In this document: piece by piece, positions 50,448-59,107 of the stretch
Layout of the letters: each line of letters opens with the position of its first letter
Numbering within the stretch: position 1 is the stretch's first letter
Source: UKL13-2 sp036394575
Lineage (GTDB): Bacteria; Pseudomonadota; Gammaproteobacteria; Burkholderiales; Usitatibacteraceae
Assembly: GCA_036394575.1 (NCBI GenBank)
Contig: DASWEY010000040.1
Coordinates: forward strand, 1 to 64,000
DNA: 64,000 bases
Direction: 5' to 3'
Notes under the pieces: generated by a model
What the model was told of the DNA's origin: nothing
What the model saw: the letters and a program-made list of their open reading frames with translations, nothing else
The model's database searches: none
Translations under genes and position numbers: made by a program

Positions 50448-51713
50448 ATGAATGCGCCTGAATCCCTCTTCCCCTTCGATGCGCTGATCCGCGAGCATGC
50501 GGATCGTATTGAGCAGCAGGTGATCGTCTGGCGCCGTCATTTGCATGCCCACCCGGAACTCGGCAACCGCGAATTCGAGACCGGCAAAATGGTGGCTGCA
50601 CACCTGCGCAAGCTGGGTTTCGACGACGTCAGGGAGAAGGTCGCCCACACCGGCGTGGTCGGCGTGCTCAGGGGCGGCAAGCCGGGCCGCTGCGTGGCCC
50701 TGCGCGCCGATATGGACGGCTTGCCGGTGACCGAGGAAACCGATGTGCCGTTCAGGAGCCAGGTGCGGACCATGTGGAACGGTGCCGAGGCCGGGGTGAT
50801 GCATGCCTGCGGACACGATACCCATGTGGCGATCCTGATGGGCGTGGCTGAAATCCTTGCCGGCATGCGCGCCGAATTGCCGGGCACCGTGAAATTCATT
50901 TTCCAGCCGGCCGAAGAAATGCCGCCGATCGGCGAAGAGGGCGGCGCCAGGCTGATGATTGAAGAAGGCTGCATGGAGAATCCGAAGGTCGAGGCGATCT
51001 TCGGCCTGCATATCACTTCCAAGCAGCATGCCAATGTGATCGGCTACCGTTCCGGCCCGTTGATGGCCAGTGCCGATCAGTTCCGCATTTTCGTGCGCGG
51101 CAACCAGACCCATGGCGCGCAGCCCTGGTCGGGGATCGATCCGATCGTGGTCGGCGCGCAGATCGTGATGGGATTGCAAACCATCGTCTCGCGCAGGATG
51201 AACCTGACCGAAGAGCCGTCGGTGGTGACCGTGGGCAGTTTCCAGGCGGGCAATCGCAGCAATATCATTCCCGACGAGGCGAAGATGGAAGGCACCATTC
51301 GTGCCTTCGATGAAAAGCATCGCAGCGAAATCCACGAATTCGTGCAGAAGATCAGCACCCTGATCGCCGAATCCGGCGGCGCCAAGGCCCATGTGCATAT
51401 CGCCAACGGTTACCCGGTGACCTCCAACGATGAAGCGCTGACGCATTGGTCGGTGCCGGTGCTGAAACGCGTGGCCGGCGACGGCGCGGTGGGCGTTTGT
51501 CCCAAGACCTGCGGCGCGGAGGACTTTTCCTACTACCAGCATCGGGTGCCGGGATTTTTCTATTTCATCGGCTGTACGCCGAAAGATCAGGACGTCAAGA
51601 CGGCGGCCTCGAATCACAGTCCGCGTTTTTATGTCGACGAGCGCGGCCTCAAGATCGGCGTCAAGTCGTTGGCCACCCTGGCGGCCGACTGGCTCGCCGC
51701 CAACGCGGCCTGA
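50448..51713 (+). CDS. M20-family metallo-amidohydrolase (HipO/hippurate hydrolase-like)
   Basis: 421 residues from ATG at 50448, TCTGGAGACG upstream. Metal-binding residues appear in order: VMHACGHDTHVAILMG (Cys/His ~residues 122-126), FQPAEEMPPIGEEGG (Glu pair), GLHI (His), and the C-terminal AASNHSPRFYVDE (His). WRRHLHAHPELGNREFETG at the N-terminus is typical of M20D amidohydrolases that act on N-acyl amino acids, hippurate or indole-3-acetyl conjugates. The substrate is not determined. Six bases before sdaA, likely co-transcribed. Confidence 0.88.
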   Translation: MNAPESLFPFDALIREHADRIEQQVIVWRRHLHAHPELGNREFETGKMVAAHLRKLGFDDVREKVAHTGVVGVLRGGKPGRCVALRADMDGLPVTEETDVPFRSQVRTMWNGAEAGVMHACGHDTHVAILMGVAEILAGMRAELPGTVKFIFQPAEEMPPIGEEGGARLMIEEGCMENPKVEAIFGLHITSKQHANVIGYRSGPLMASADQFRIFVRGNQTHGAQPWSGIDPIVVGAQIVMGLQTIVSRRMNLTEEPSVVTVGSFQAGNRSNIIPDEAKMEGTIRAFDEKHRSEIHEFVQKISTLIAESGGAKAHVHIANGYPVTSNDEALTHWSVPVLKRVAGDGAVGVCPKTCGAEDFSYYQHRVPGFFYFIGCTPKDQDVKTAASNHSPRFYVDERGLKIGVKSLATLAADWLAANAA

Positions 51714-51719
51714 TCTGCC

Positions 51720-53093
51720 GTGTACATCAGCGCTTTCGACCTGTTCAAGATCGGCATCGGTCCCTCGAGTTCGCATACCGTCGGCCCGATGCGCGCCGCG
51801 CGTCGTTTCCTGGTCGAACTTCCGCCCGCGCAGTTCGCGCATATCCGGCGGCTCACCGTTGAATTGCATGGTTCGCTCGCCCACACCGGCCACGGACACG
51901 GCACCGATACCGCGATGATGCTGGGGCTGAGTGGCGAGTTGCCGGATGAGGTCGATACCGGCAAGGTGGCGGACCATATCGCCGGGATCAAAACTGCGCA
52001 ACGATTGACCTTGCTGGGCACGCGCGAGATCGCGTTTTCGCCGCAGACCGACATCATTTTCAATTTACGCGACCTGCTGCCGGTGCACTCGAACGGCATG
52101 CTGTTCCGCGCCTTCGATGCGGGCGGCGATGAAATTGCCAAGCGCATCATGTATTCGGTCGGCGGCGGCTTTGTCGTCGATGAAGACGAAGCCTTTGTCG
52201 GCACCTCGCGCGGCGACGAACGCACGGCGCCGCATGGCTTCAACTCCATGCAGTCCTTGTTGACGATGGCCGCGCAGGAGAAAATGTCCCTGGTCGAGCT
52301 GATTCGCGCCAATGAAGTCGCGCTGCGCGGTGTGGAGGCTACCGATGCCTTTCTGGATCGCGTCATCGACACCATGTTCATCTGCATCGATCGCGGCCTG
52401 CGCACCGTCGGCGTGCTGCCTGGCGGCCTCAATGTGGCGCGCCGCGCCAGCGGGATCCACGACAAGCTGGCGGCGGAGAAATCGGGCCTGACCAATCTGC
52501 CGCACCAGGTGATGGACTGGGTCAGCGTCTACGCCATCGCGGTAAATGAGGAAAATGCCGCCGGCGGCCGCGTAGTGACGGCGCCGACCAATGGCGCGGC
52601 CGGTGTGGTGCCGGCGGTGCTGCGTTACGCCCGCGATTTTTGCGGCGCAAGCCAGGCGCAGTTGCGCGATTTTCTATTGGCGGCCTCGGCGATCGGCGCG
52701 CTATGCAAGATGAATGCCTCCATCTCCGGCGCCGAGGTCGGCTGCCAGGGCGAGGTCGGTTCGGCCAGCGCGATGGCGGCGGCCGGGCTGGCCGCGGTGC
52801 TGGGCGCCTCCAATGCGCAGATCGAGAATGCGGCGGAAATCGCCCTGGAACATCATCTCGGCATGACCTGCGACCCGATCGGCGGCCTGGTGCAAATCCC
52901 CTGCATCGAGCGCAACGCCATGGGCGCGATCAAGGCGATCAGCGCGACTTCGCTGAGCCTGCGCGGCGACGGCACCCATCATGTCTCGCTGGACCAGGCC
53001 ATCGACACCATGCGCCGCACCGGCGCCGATATGCAGACCAAGTACAAGGAGACCTCGCTGGGGGGGCTGGCGGTGCGCATTGTCGAATGCTGA
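51720..53093 (+). CDS. sdaA: L-serine ammonia-lyase (iron-sulfur type)
   Basis: 457 residues from GTG at 51720 (MYISAFDLFKIGIGPSSSHT). Single-chain enzyme: beta domain with VGPMRAARRFL and VHSNGMLFRAFD, alpha domain with NEENAAGGRVVTAPTNGAAG and the cluster-binding cysteines in GALCKMNASISGAEVGCQG and MTCDPIGGLVQIPCIERN. Converts serine to pyruvate and ammonia using a 4Fe-4S centre. Ends with KETSLGGLAVRIVEC. Follows the M20 gene directly; both release usable nitrogen or carbon from amino-acid substrates. Confidence 0.96.
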   Translation: MYISAFDLFKIGIGPSSSHTVGPMRAARRFLVELPPAQFAHIRRLTVELHGSLAHTGHGHGTDTAMMLGLSGELPDEVDTGKVADHIAGIKTAQRLTLLGTREIAFSPQTDIIFNLRDLLPVHSNGMLFRAFDAGGDEIAKRIMYSVGGGFVVDEDEAFVGTSRGDERTAPHGFNSMQSLLTMAAQEKMSLVELIRANEVALRGVEATDAFLDRVIDTMFICIDRGLRTVGVLPGGLNVARRASGIHDKLAAEKSGLTNLPHQVMDWVSVYAIAVNEENAAGGRVVTAPTNGAAGVVPAVLRYARDFCGASQAQLRDFLLAASAIGALCKMNASISGAEVGCQGEVGSASAMAAAGLAAVLGASNAQIENAAEIALEHHLGMTCDPIGGLVQIPCIERNAMGAIKAISATSLSLRGDGTHHVSLDQAIDTMRRTGADMQTKYKETSLGGLAVRIVEC

Positions 53094-53148
53094 GAGGCCG
53101 GCGTTCGCTACGAATGCAATCCCCCGGCTTTGCGCGTAAAATGCGAGT

Positions 53149-53209
53149 GCGTCGATTTGATTCAGCTTGCGGGCGCTGGGCAGCATTCGGGCCCTAAATT
53201 CCGCTAAAG
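53149..53209 (+). promoter_or_regulatory. Candidate SAM-II-like riboswitch upstream of metH
   Basis: GCGTC (53149-53153) pairs with GGCGC (53172-53176), closing a loop GATTTGATTCAGCTTGC that matches the SAM-II aptamer loop pattern GATTTG...GCTTGC. Downstream come TAAA and CGCTAAAG (53202-53209), the conserved 3' part. A GGGC/GCCC hairpin seems inserted between P1 and the TAAA. The P2 pseudoknot could not be paired convincingly by eye, which lowers certainty. The location, 190 bases before the methionine synthase gene and just before a terminator, fits SAM feedback control. Confidence 0.5.
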
Positions 53210-53228
53210 CGAGGCCAGTTCTCACTGC

Positions 53229-53263
53229 AAACCTGCCCGCTTCTTTAATGCTGCGGCAGGTTT
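53229..53263 (+). terminator. Terminator/attenuator in the metH leader
   Basis: AAACCTGCC (53229-53237) pairs with GGCAGGTTT (53255-53263), extended by CGC/GCG with one bulged C, and is followed by TTTCATTTT. Located 20 bases after the SAM-II-like element and 139 bases before the metH start, so it may be the expression platform, or simply the sdaA terminator. Confidence 0.75.
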
Positions 53264-53401
53264 TTCATTTTCAGGGCGCTCGCGCCAATGGCGCGTGTAT
53301 TGCCACCTGCGACTCGCCGTAATTGCGGTTGCGCAGCGGACAATGAGTGAATTGACGACGCTTGACTAACCGCCGGACAGTCTGAAGAAATTATCTTTTC
53401 C

Positions 53402-56400
53402 ATGGATCAGAATCACAGCACCCGCCCCGCCCGTAGCGCCGTCCTGATGGAAGCACTGGCCCGGCGCATCCTGGTGCTCGACGGCGCCATGGGTACCATG
53501 ATCCAGCGCTATCGGTTGACGGAGGCGGAATACCGCGGCGAGCGTTTCAGGGACTGGAACGGCGATCTGCGCGGCAACAACGATTTGCTGACGCTGACGC
53601 GCCCGCAAGTGATCCGCGAAATCCACAGCCAGTACATGGAGGCCGGCGCCGACATCCTCGAAACCAACACCTTCAATTCGACCACGGTGTCGATGGCCGA
53701 TTACCATATGGAATCGCTGGCCTACGAACTTAACCTGGAAGGCGCCAAGCTGGCGCGCGAGGTCGCGGACAGTTTTACGCTGCGGACGCCGAAAAAGCCG
53801 CGCTTTGTCGCCGGCGTGCTGGGGCCGATGAACCGCACCCTGTCGCTGTCGCCGGATGTGAACGACCCGGGTTTTCGGGCGGTCAATTTCGATCAGGTGG
53901 CCAAGGCCTACCGCGAGGCGGTGGCCGGGCTGATCGACGGCGGCGCCGATATCCTCCTGATCGAAACCATTTTCGATACGCTCAACGCCAAGGCGGCCAT
54001 TTTTGCCATCGAGGAAGAATTCGAAGCGCGCGGCTTGAGCGGCGAGATGCGTCTGCCGATCATGATTTCAGGCACCATCACCGATGCTTCCGGCCGCACC
54101 CTGTCGGGCCAGGTGGTCGAGGCGTTCTACAACTCGGTGCGCCATGCCAGGCCGCTGTCGATCGGCTTCAACTGCGCCCTGGGCGCCAGGGAACTGCGCC
54201 CGCATATCGAGGAGCTGGCGGCCAAGGCGGAATGCCGCGTGTCCGCGCACCCGAATGCCGGCCTGCCCAATGCGATGGCGGAATACGACGAGCTGCCGCA
54301 GGAAACCGCCGCCTTCATCCGCGAATGGGCGGAAGCGGGCTGGCTGAACATTACGGGCGGCTGCTGCGGCACCACGCCCGAGCATATTCGCGCCATCGCC
54401 GACATCGTGGCGCCGCTCAAGCCGCGCGACGTCGGCACCGTCAACGCGCAGATCGAAAAGCGTTTGCGCCTGTCCGGCCTTGAGCCGCTCAACGTCGGCG
54501 AGGATTCGCTGTTCGTGAACGTCGGCGAGCGCACCAATGTCACCGGCTCGCGCGCTTTCGCCAAGCTGATCCTGAACGGCGATTACAACGAAGCCCTGGC
54601 GGTGGCGCGCAGCCAGGTCGAGAGCGGCGCGCAGGTGATCGACATCAATATGGACGAAGCGATGCTGGATTCGCAGGCGGCCATGGTGAAGTTCCTGAAC
54701 CTGGTGGCCAGCGAGCCGGATATTTCGCGCGTGCCGATCATGATCGACAGCTCGAAGTGGGGCGTGATCGAAGCCGGTCTGAAGTGCATCCAGGGCAAGG
54801 CCATCGTCAACTCGATTTCGATGAAGGAAGGCATTCCCGAATTCAAGGAGCGCGCCAAGCTGTGCCAGCGCTATGGCGCGGCCGTGATCGTGATGGCCTT
54901 CGACGAAAAAGGCCAGGCCGATACCTACCAGCGCAAGATCGAAATTTGCGCGCGCTCCTACAAAATCCTCACCGAGGAAGTCGGCTTTGCGGCCGAAGAC
55001 ATCATCTTCGACCCGAATATTTTCGCCATCGCCACCGGCATCGAGGAGCACGCGACTTACGGCATCGACTTCATCCGCGCCACCGAGTGGATTCGCAACA
55101 ACCTGCCCTATGCCAAGGTCAGCGGCGGCGTGTCGAACGTGTCGTTCTCGTTTCGCGGCAACGATCCGGTGCGCGAAGCGATTCACACCGCTTTTCTGTA
55201 TCACGCCGGCAAGGCGGGCATGACCATGGGCATCGTCAATGCCGGGCAGCTCGGCGTATATGACGATATCCCCAAGGATTTGCTGGAGTTGGTCGAGGAT
55301 GTGTTGTTCAACCGCCGCGCCGATGCAACCGATCGACTCGTCACTTTTGCCGAGCAGTTCAAAGGCAAGAAAAAGGATCAGGTGGAAGACCTCGCCTGGC
55401 GCGGCGAGCCAGTCGGCACGCGTCTTACCCATGCACTGGTCAAGGGCATTACGCAATACATCGTCGAGGATACCGAGGAGGCGCGCCAGCAGGTCAAAGC
55501 TGCCGGCGGCCGTCCGATCAATGTGATCGAGGGCCCGCTGATGGACGGCATGAACGTGGTCGGCGATCTGTTCGGTGCCGGCAAGATGTTCCTGCCGCAA
55601 GTGGTGAAATCGGCGCGGGTGATGAAGCAGGCGGTGGCGCATCTGATCCCGTTCATCGAGGAAGAAAAACGCCTGCTCGGCGTGGCGGACGCCAAGGCCA
55701 AAGGCAAGATTTTGATGGCCACCGTCAAGGGCGATGTGCACGACATCGGCAAGAACATCGTCGGTGTGGTCATGCAGTGCAATAACTTCGAGGTGATCGA
55801 CCTCGGCGTGATGGTGGCCACCGAGAAAATCCTGGAAACCGCCGTCAGGGAAAACGTCGATATCATCGGCCTCTCGGGACTGATCACGCCCTCGCTGGAA
55901 GAAATGGCGCATGTGGCCAAGGAGATGGAACGCCTCGGCTTCAGGATCCCGCTGTTGATCGGCGGCGCCACCACCTCGCGCACCCATACCGCCGTCAAGG
56001 TCGAGCCGTTCTACAGCGGCGCCACGGTGTGGGTGCCGGATGCCTCGCGGGCGGTGGGCGTATGCAGCAATCTGCTGTCGGCAGAGCTGAAGCCCGATTA
56101 CGTGAAATCGGTGCGTGAGGATTACGTGAAGGTGCGCGAGCAGCATGCCAACAAGAAGGGCGTGAAGTTGATCCCGCTGGACCGCGCGCGCGCCAATCGC
56201 AGCAAGATCGACTGGTCCGCCTATGTGCCGCCAAAGCCGGCGTTTATCGGCACCAAGGCGCTGAACGCATATCCGCTTGAAAAATTGGTGCCGTATATCG
56301 ACTGGAGCCCGTTCTTCCAGACCTGGGATCTATGGGGCAAGTTTCCGCAGATTCTCGACGATGCCGTGGTCGGCGAGGCGGCGCGCGAGGTGTACGACAA

Positions 56401-57130
56401 CGCGCAAAAAATGCTGAAGCAGATCGTCTCTGAAAAATGGTTTACTGCCAATGGCGTGTTCGGCTTCTGGCCGGCGAATGCGGCCGGCGACGATATCGCG
56501 CTCTATGCCGATGAATCGCGCAAGAAGGTGGTGGCCACGTTCCGCAACCTGCGCCAGCAGAATGAAAAACCGGCGGGCAATGCCAATCAGTGTCTGGGCG
56601 ATTTCGTGGCGCCGGCGCCGCTCCCCGATTATCTCGGCGCGTTTGCGGTTACCAGCGGCATCGGCTGCGAGGAGCGCGCACGGGCCTTTGCCGCGGCCAA
56701 TGACGATTACAGCGCGATCATGGTCAAGGCCCTGGGCGACCGACTCGCCGAAGCCTTTGCCGAACATCTGCATGCGCGCGTGCGCCGCGAATTCTGGGGC
56801 TATGCGCCGGACGAGAATCTGAGCGGCGCGGACATGATTGCTGAAAAATATGTCGGCATCCGTCCGGCGCCCGGTTACCCGGCCTGCCCGGAACACACGG
56901 AAAAGGGTACCCTGTTCGCGATGTTGCGCGCCACCGAGCAGGCCGGCATCAGTCTCACCGATTCCTACGCTATGTGGCCGACGGCGGCGGTATCGGGCTT
57001 TTATTTTTCGCATCCGCAAGCGCAGTATTTTGCGGTCGGCAAGATCGACCGGGACCAGCTTGACGATTACGCCAAACGCAAGGGCTGGGACACCGCCACC
57101 GCCGAACGCTGGTTGGCGCCGAATCTTTGA
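53402..57130 (+). CDS. metH: Cobalamin-dependent methionine synthase
   Basis: 1242 residues with all four modules in one chain. Homocysteine-binding barrel (VLDGAMGTMIQRYRLTE near the start, zinc cysteines GFNCALGA and GGCCGTTPEHI ~319), folate-binding barrel (LFVNVGERTNVTGSRAF, INMDEAMLDSQAAM), cobalamin cap and binding domain (VKGDVHDIGKNIVGVVMQCN ~775, with the cobalt-ligating His, and IIGLSGLITPSLEEM, LLIGGATTSRTHTAVK), and the AdoMet reactivation domain (RPAPGYPACPEHTEKGTLF ~1153, SLTDSYAMWPTAAVSGFYF). Transfers a methyl group from methyl-THF to homocysteine. Complete and uninterrupted. Probably controlled by the upstream SAM-II-like element. Confidence 0.97.
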   Translation: MDQNHSTRPARSAVLMEALARRILVLDGAMGTMIQRYRLTEAEYRGERFRDWNGDLRGNNDLLTLTRPQVIREIHSQYMEAGADILETNTFNSTTVSMADYHMESLAYELNLEGAKLAREVADSFTLRTPKKPRFVAGVLGPMNRTLSLSPDVNDPGFRAVNFDQVAKAYREAVAGLIDGGADILLIETIFDTLNAKAAIFAIEEEFEARGLSGEMRLPIMISGTITDASGRTLSGQVVEAFYNSVRHARPLSIGFNCALGARELRPHIEELAAKAECRVSAHPNAGLPNAMAEYDELPQETAAFIREWAEAGWLNITGGCCGTTPEHIRAIADIVAPLKPRDVGTVNAQIEKRLRLSGLEPLNVGEDSLFVNVGERTNVTGSRAFAKLILNGDYNEALAVARSQVESGAQVIDINMDEAMLDSQAAMVKFLNLVASEPDISRVPIMIDSSKWGVIEAGLKCIQGKAIVNSISMKEGIPEFKERAKLCQRYGAAVIVMAFDEKGQADTYQRKIEICARSYKILTEEVGFAAEDIIFDPNIFAIATGIEEHATYGIDFIRATEWIRNNLPYAKVSGGVSNVSFSFRGNDPVREAIHTAFLYHAGKAGMTMGIVNAGQLGVYDDIPKDLLELVEDVLFNRRADATDRLVTFAEQFKGKKKDQVEDLAWRGEPVGTRLTHALVKGITQYIVEDTEEARQQVKAAGGRPINVIEGPLMDGMNVVGDLFGAGKMFLPQVVKSARVMKQAVAHLIPFIEEEKRLLGVADAKAKGKILMATVKGDVHDIGKNIVGVVMQCNNFEVIDLGVMVATEKILETAVRENVDIIGLSGLITPSLEEMAHVAKEMERLGFRIPLLIGGATTSRTHTAVKVEPFYSGATVWVPDASRAVGVCSNLLSAELKPDYVKSVREDYVKVREQHANKKGVKLIPLDRARANRSKIDWSAYVPPKPAFIGTKALNAYPLEKLVPYIDWSPFFQTWDLWGKFPQILDDAVVGEAAREVYDNAQKMLKQIVSEKWFTANGVFGFWPANAAGDDIALYADESRKKVVATFRNLRQQNEKPAGNANQCLGDFVAPAPLPDYLGAFAVTSGIGCEERARAFAAANDDYSAIMVKALGDRLAEAFAEHLHARVRREFWGYAPDENLSGADMIAEKYVGIRPAPGYPACPEHTEKGTLFAMLRATEQAGISLTDSYAMWPTAAVSGFYFSHPQAQYFAVGKIDRDQLDDYAKRKGWDTATAERWLAPNL

Positions 57131-57251
57131 GATCCGCTTTTGACAACAAGGCAGCACCGCAACAAGGCAGTTTTTTTCAACGACAACTACAAATCATCCG
57201 CGCGCAATGTCATCCACAAACAACGGTTCTTACGTTCATTTCCCCTCGCCC

Positions 57252-57452
57252 ATGAAATCGTATCTTCTCAGTGTTCTCGCAATTCTCGCCTGTGCGGGTC
57301 CCGGCGCGTATCTGTCGTGGCTGGGCATGACTGCCCTGGGCCTCAGCGGAATTCCGCTGGCGTTGGCCACGGTGGTTGGCGGCATGGTGCTGGCGGTGGC
57401 GTTTTTCGCCTTGCTGTCGGCCTTGGGTCGCGCGCTTGGCATTACCCGGTAG
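57252..57452 (+). CDS. Small two-helix membrane protein
   Basis: 66 residues from ATG at 57252 (MKSYLLSVLAILACAGPGAY); an upstream ATG at 57207 would add 15 polar residues. Two hydrophobic segments: LLSVLAILACAGPGAYLSWL and GIPLALATVVGGMVLAVAFF, with a basic end ALGRALGITR. Neither start has a good ribosome binding site. Similar short membrane proteins occur in Burkholderiales, function unknown. Stands alone between metH and palindrome copy D. Confidence 0.55.
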   Translation: MKSYLLSVLAILACAGPGAYLSWLGMTALGLSGIPLALATVVGGMVLAVAFFALLSALGRALGITR

Positions 57453-57474
57453 TGCGGGCAGGTTTTAAATTGGC

Positions 57475-57540
57475 AAAGTCCGGCATTGGCGCGCCTTTTG
57501 GGGCATTTTTGGCTCAAAAGGCGCGCCAATGCCGGACTTT
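57475..57540. repeat. Dispersed intergenic palindrome, copy D
   Basis: The longest and most perfect copy: 26-base arms (left begins AAAGTCCGGCATTGGCGCGC, right ends GCGCCAATGCCGGACTTT), fully complementary, around GGGCATTTTTGGCT. Outer arm bases differ from copies A-C but are matched on both sides. Lies downstream of the small membrane protein gene, 159 bases before dctA. Confidence 0.92.
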
Positions 57541-57698
57541 GAGTTTTCGCTGCGGCCTTGCAGGCGATCTCGGCGCGGCCTGGCCGCGGACAGATTGCCG
57601 GCAGATTCTAGTCAATCATCGCATCGTCAGGCTGAGGTAAGGCCATCGGTATTTAATGGCGGCATTAAAAATATATTGATGCGGCCCGAGGAGAATTC

Positions 57699-59009
57699 AT
57701 GAAAAAGAAACCTTTTTACCGCGTGTTGTATGTCCAGGTGCTGTTCGCGATCGTGCTGGGCGTGCTGCTCGGCTACCTCTATCCGGACAGCGGCGTGGCG
57801 ATGAAGCCATTCGGCGACGGCTTCATCAAGCTGATCAAGATGATCATTGCGCCGATCATTTTCTGCACTGTCGTCAGTGGTATTGCCGGCATGCAGGACA
57901 TGAAAAAAGTCGGCCGCGTCGGCGCCAAGGCCCTGCTGTATTTCGAGGTGGTCAGCACCTTCGCGCTGGCTATCGGCCTCATCGTTGTCAACGTGTTGAA
58001 ACCGGGCGAGGGCATGAACGCCGATGTGAGCACGCTTGATACCAAGGCGCTGACGGCTTATACCGCGGCTGCCAAATCGCAAAGCGTGGTCGAGTTCGTG
58101 CTCAACATCATTCCCAGCAGCGTGGTCGATGCCTTCGCCAAGGGCGATATCCTGCAGGTGCTGCTGTTCGCGATCCTGTTCGGATTTTCCCTGTCGGCAC
58201 TGGGGGCGCGCGGCCAGGCCATCACCGATTTCATCGACAAGGTTTCGCATGCCCTGTTCGGCGTGGTGTCGACCATCATGAAACTGGCGCCGATCGGCGC
58301 GTTCGGCGCAATGGCGTTCACCATCGGCAAGTACGGCATCGCCTCGCTGGCGCCGTTGGCGAAACTGATGGGCAGCTTTTATCTCACCTGCCTGCTGTTC
58401 GTCTTCATCGTGCTGGGCGCCATCGCCTGGTTCACCGGATTCAGCATTCTCAAGTTCATCAAGTACATCAAGGAAGAGTTGCTGATCGTGCTCGGCACCT
58501 CGTCCTCGGAATCGGTGCTGCCGCGCATGATGACCAAAATGGAGAAGCTGGGCTGCTCCAAATCCGTGGTCGGACTGGTGATTCCCACCGGCTACTCGTT
58601 CAACCTCGACGGTACCGCCATCTATCTGACGATGGCGGCGATCTTCATCGCGCAGGCGACCAATACCCCGCTGACCCTGGTGCAGGAACTGACCATTCTC
58701 GGCGTGCTGCTGCTGACTTCCAAGGGGGCGTCGGGCGTCACCGGCTCGGGTTTCATCACCCTGGCGGCAACCCTGGCGGCGGTGCCGACCATCCCGGTGG
58801 CGGGGCTCGCGCTGATCCTCGGGATCGACCGCTTCATGTCCGAGGCGCGTGCGCTGACCAATCTGGTCGGCAATGGCGTGGCCACGGTGGTGGTGTCGAA
58901 GTGGGAAAAAGAGCTGGATGTGTCCCGGCTCAATCACGCGCTCGACAATCCGCATATTGAAGAAGCGCTGGAAGTGCCGGCGATTCCGGGGCAGCATCCG
59001 AAGGTATAA
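57699..59009 (+). CDS. dctA: C4-dicarboxylate/proton symporter DctA
   Basis: 436 residues from ATG at 57699, with GAGGAGAATTC directly upstream. DAACS-family carrier: FYRVLYVQVLFAIVLGVLLG, FIKLIKMIIAPIIFCTVVSG, the serine-rich re-entrant loop VLGTSSSESVLPRMMTKME, PTGYSFNLDGTAIYLTMA (substrate-binding helix) and LLTSKGASGVTGSGFITLA. Takes up succinate, fumarate and malate. No dctBD sensor genes are adjacent. Confidence 0.95.
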   Translation: MKKKPFYRVLYVQVLFAIVLGVLLGYLYPDSGVAMKPFGDGFIKLIKMIIAPIIFCTVVSGIAGMQDMKKVGRVGAKALLYFEVVSTFALAIGLIVVNVLKPGEGMNADVSTLDTKALTAYTAAAKSQSVVEFVLNIIPSSVVDAFAKGDILQVLLFAILFGFSLSALGARGQAITDFIDKVSHALFGVVSTIMKLAPIGAFGAMAFTIGKYGIASLAPLAKLMGSFYLTCLLFVFIVLGAIAWFTGFSILKFIKYIKEELLIVLGTSSSESVLPRMMTKMEKLGCSKSVVGLVIPTGYSFNLDGTAIYLTMAAIFIAQATNTPLTLVQELTILGVLLLTSKGASGVTGSGFITLAATLAAVPTIPVAGLALILGIDRFMSEARALTNLVGNGVATVVVSKWEKELDVSRLNHALDNPHIEEALEVPAIPGQHPKV

Positions 59010-59107
59010 CGCTCCCCGGGGCGGGTGCGCTGTCGCCGCGGTGAATGCGGCGGGCTTTAGGCGATAATCGGGGCTCTCTTTCGCCGCGTTGCGCCAACCC
59101 GCCCTGC

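Noticed and set aside
53149..53260. SAH or cobalamin riboswitch before metH
   Set aside because: No B12-box or SAH-aptamer core sequence was recognised; the loop and GCTAAAG blocks fit SAM-II better.
54068..56146. Long open frame antisense to metH
   Set aside because: Shadow frame; metH modules are intact on the plus strand.
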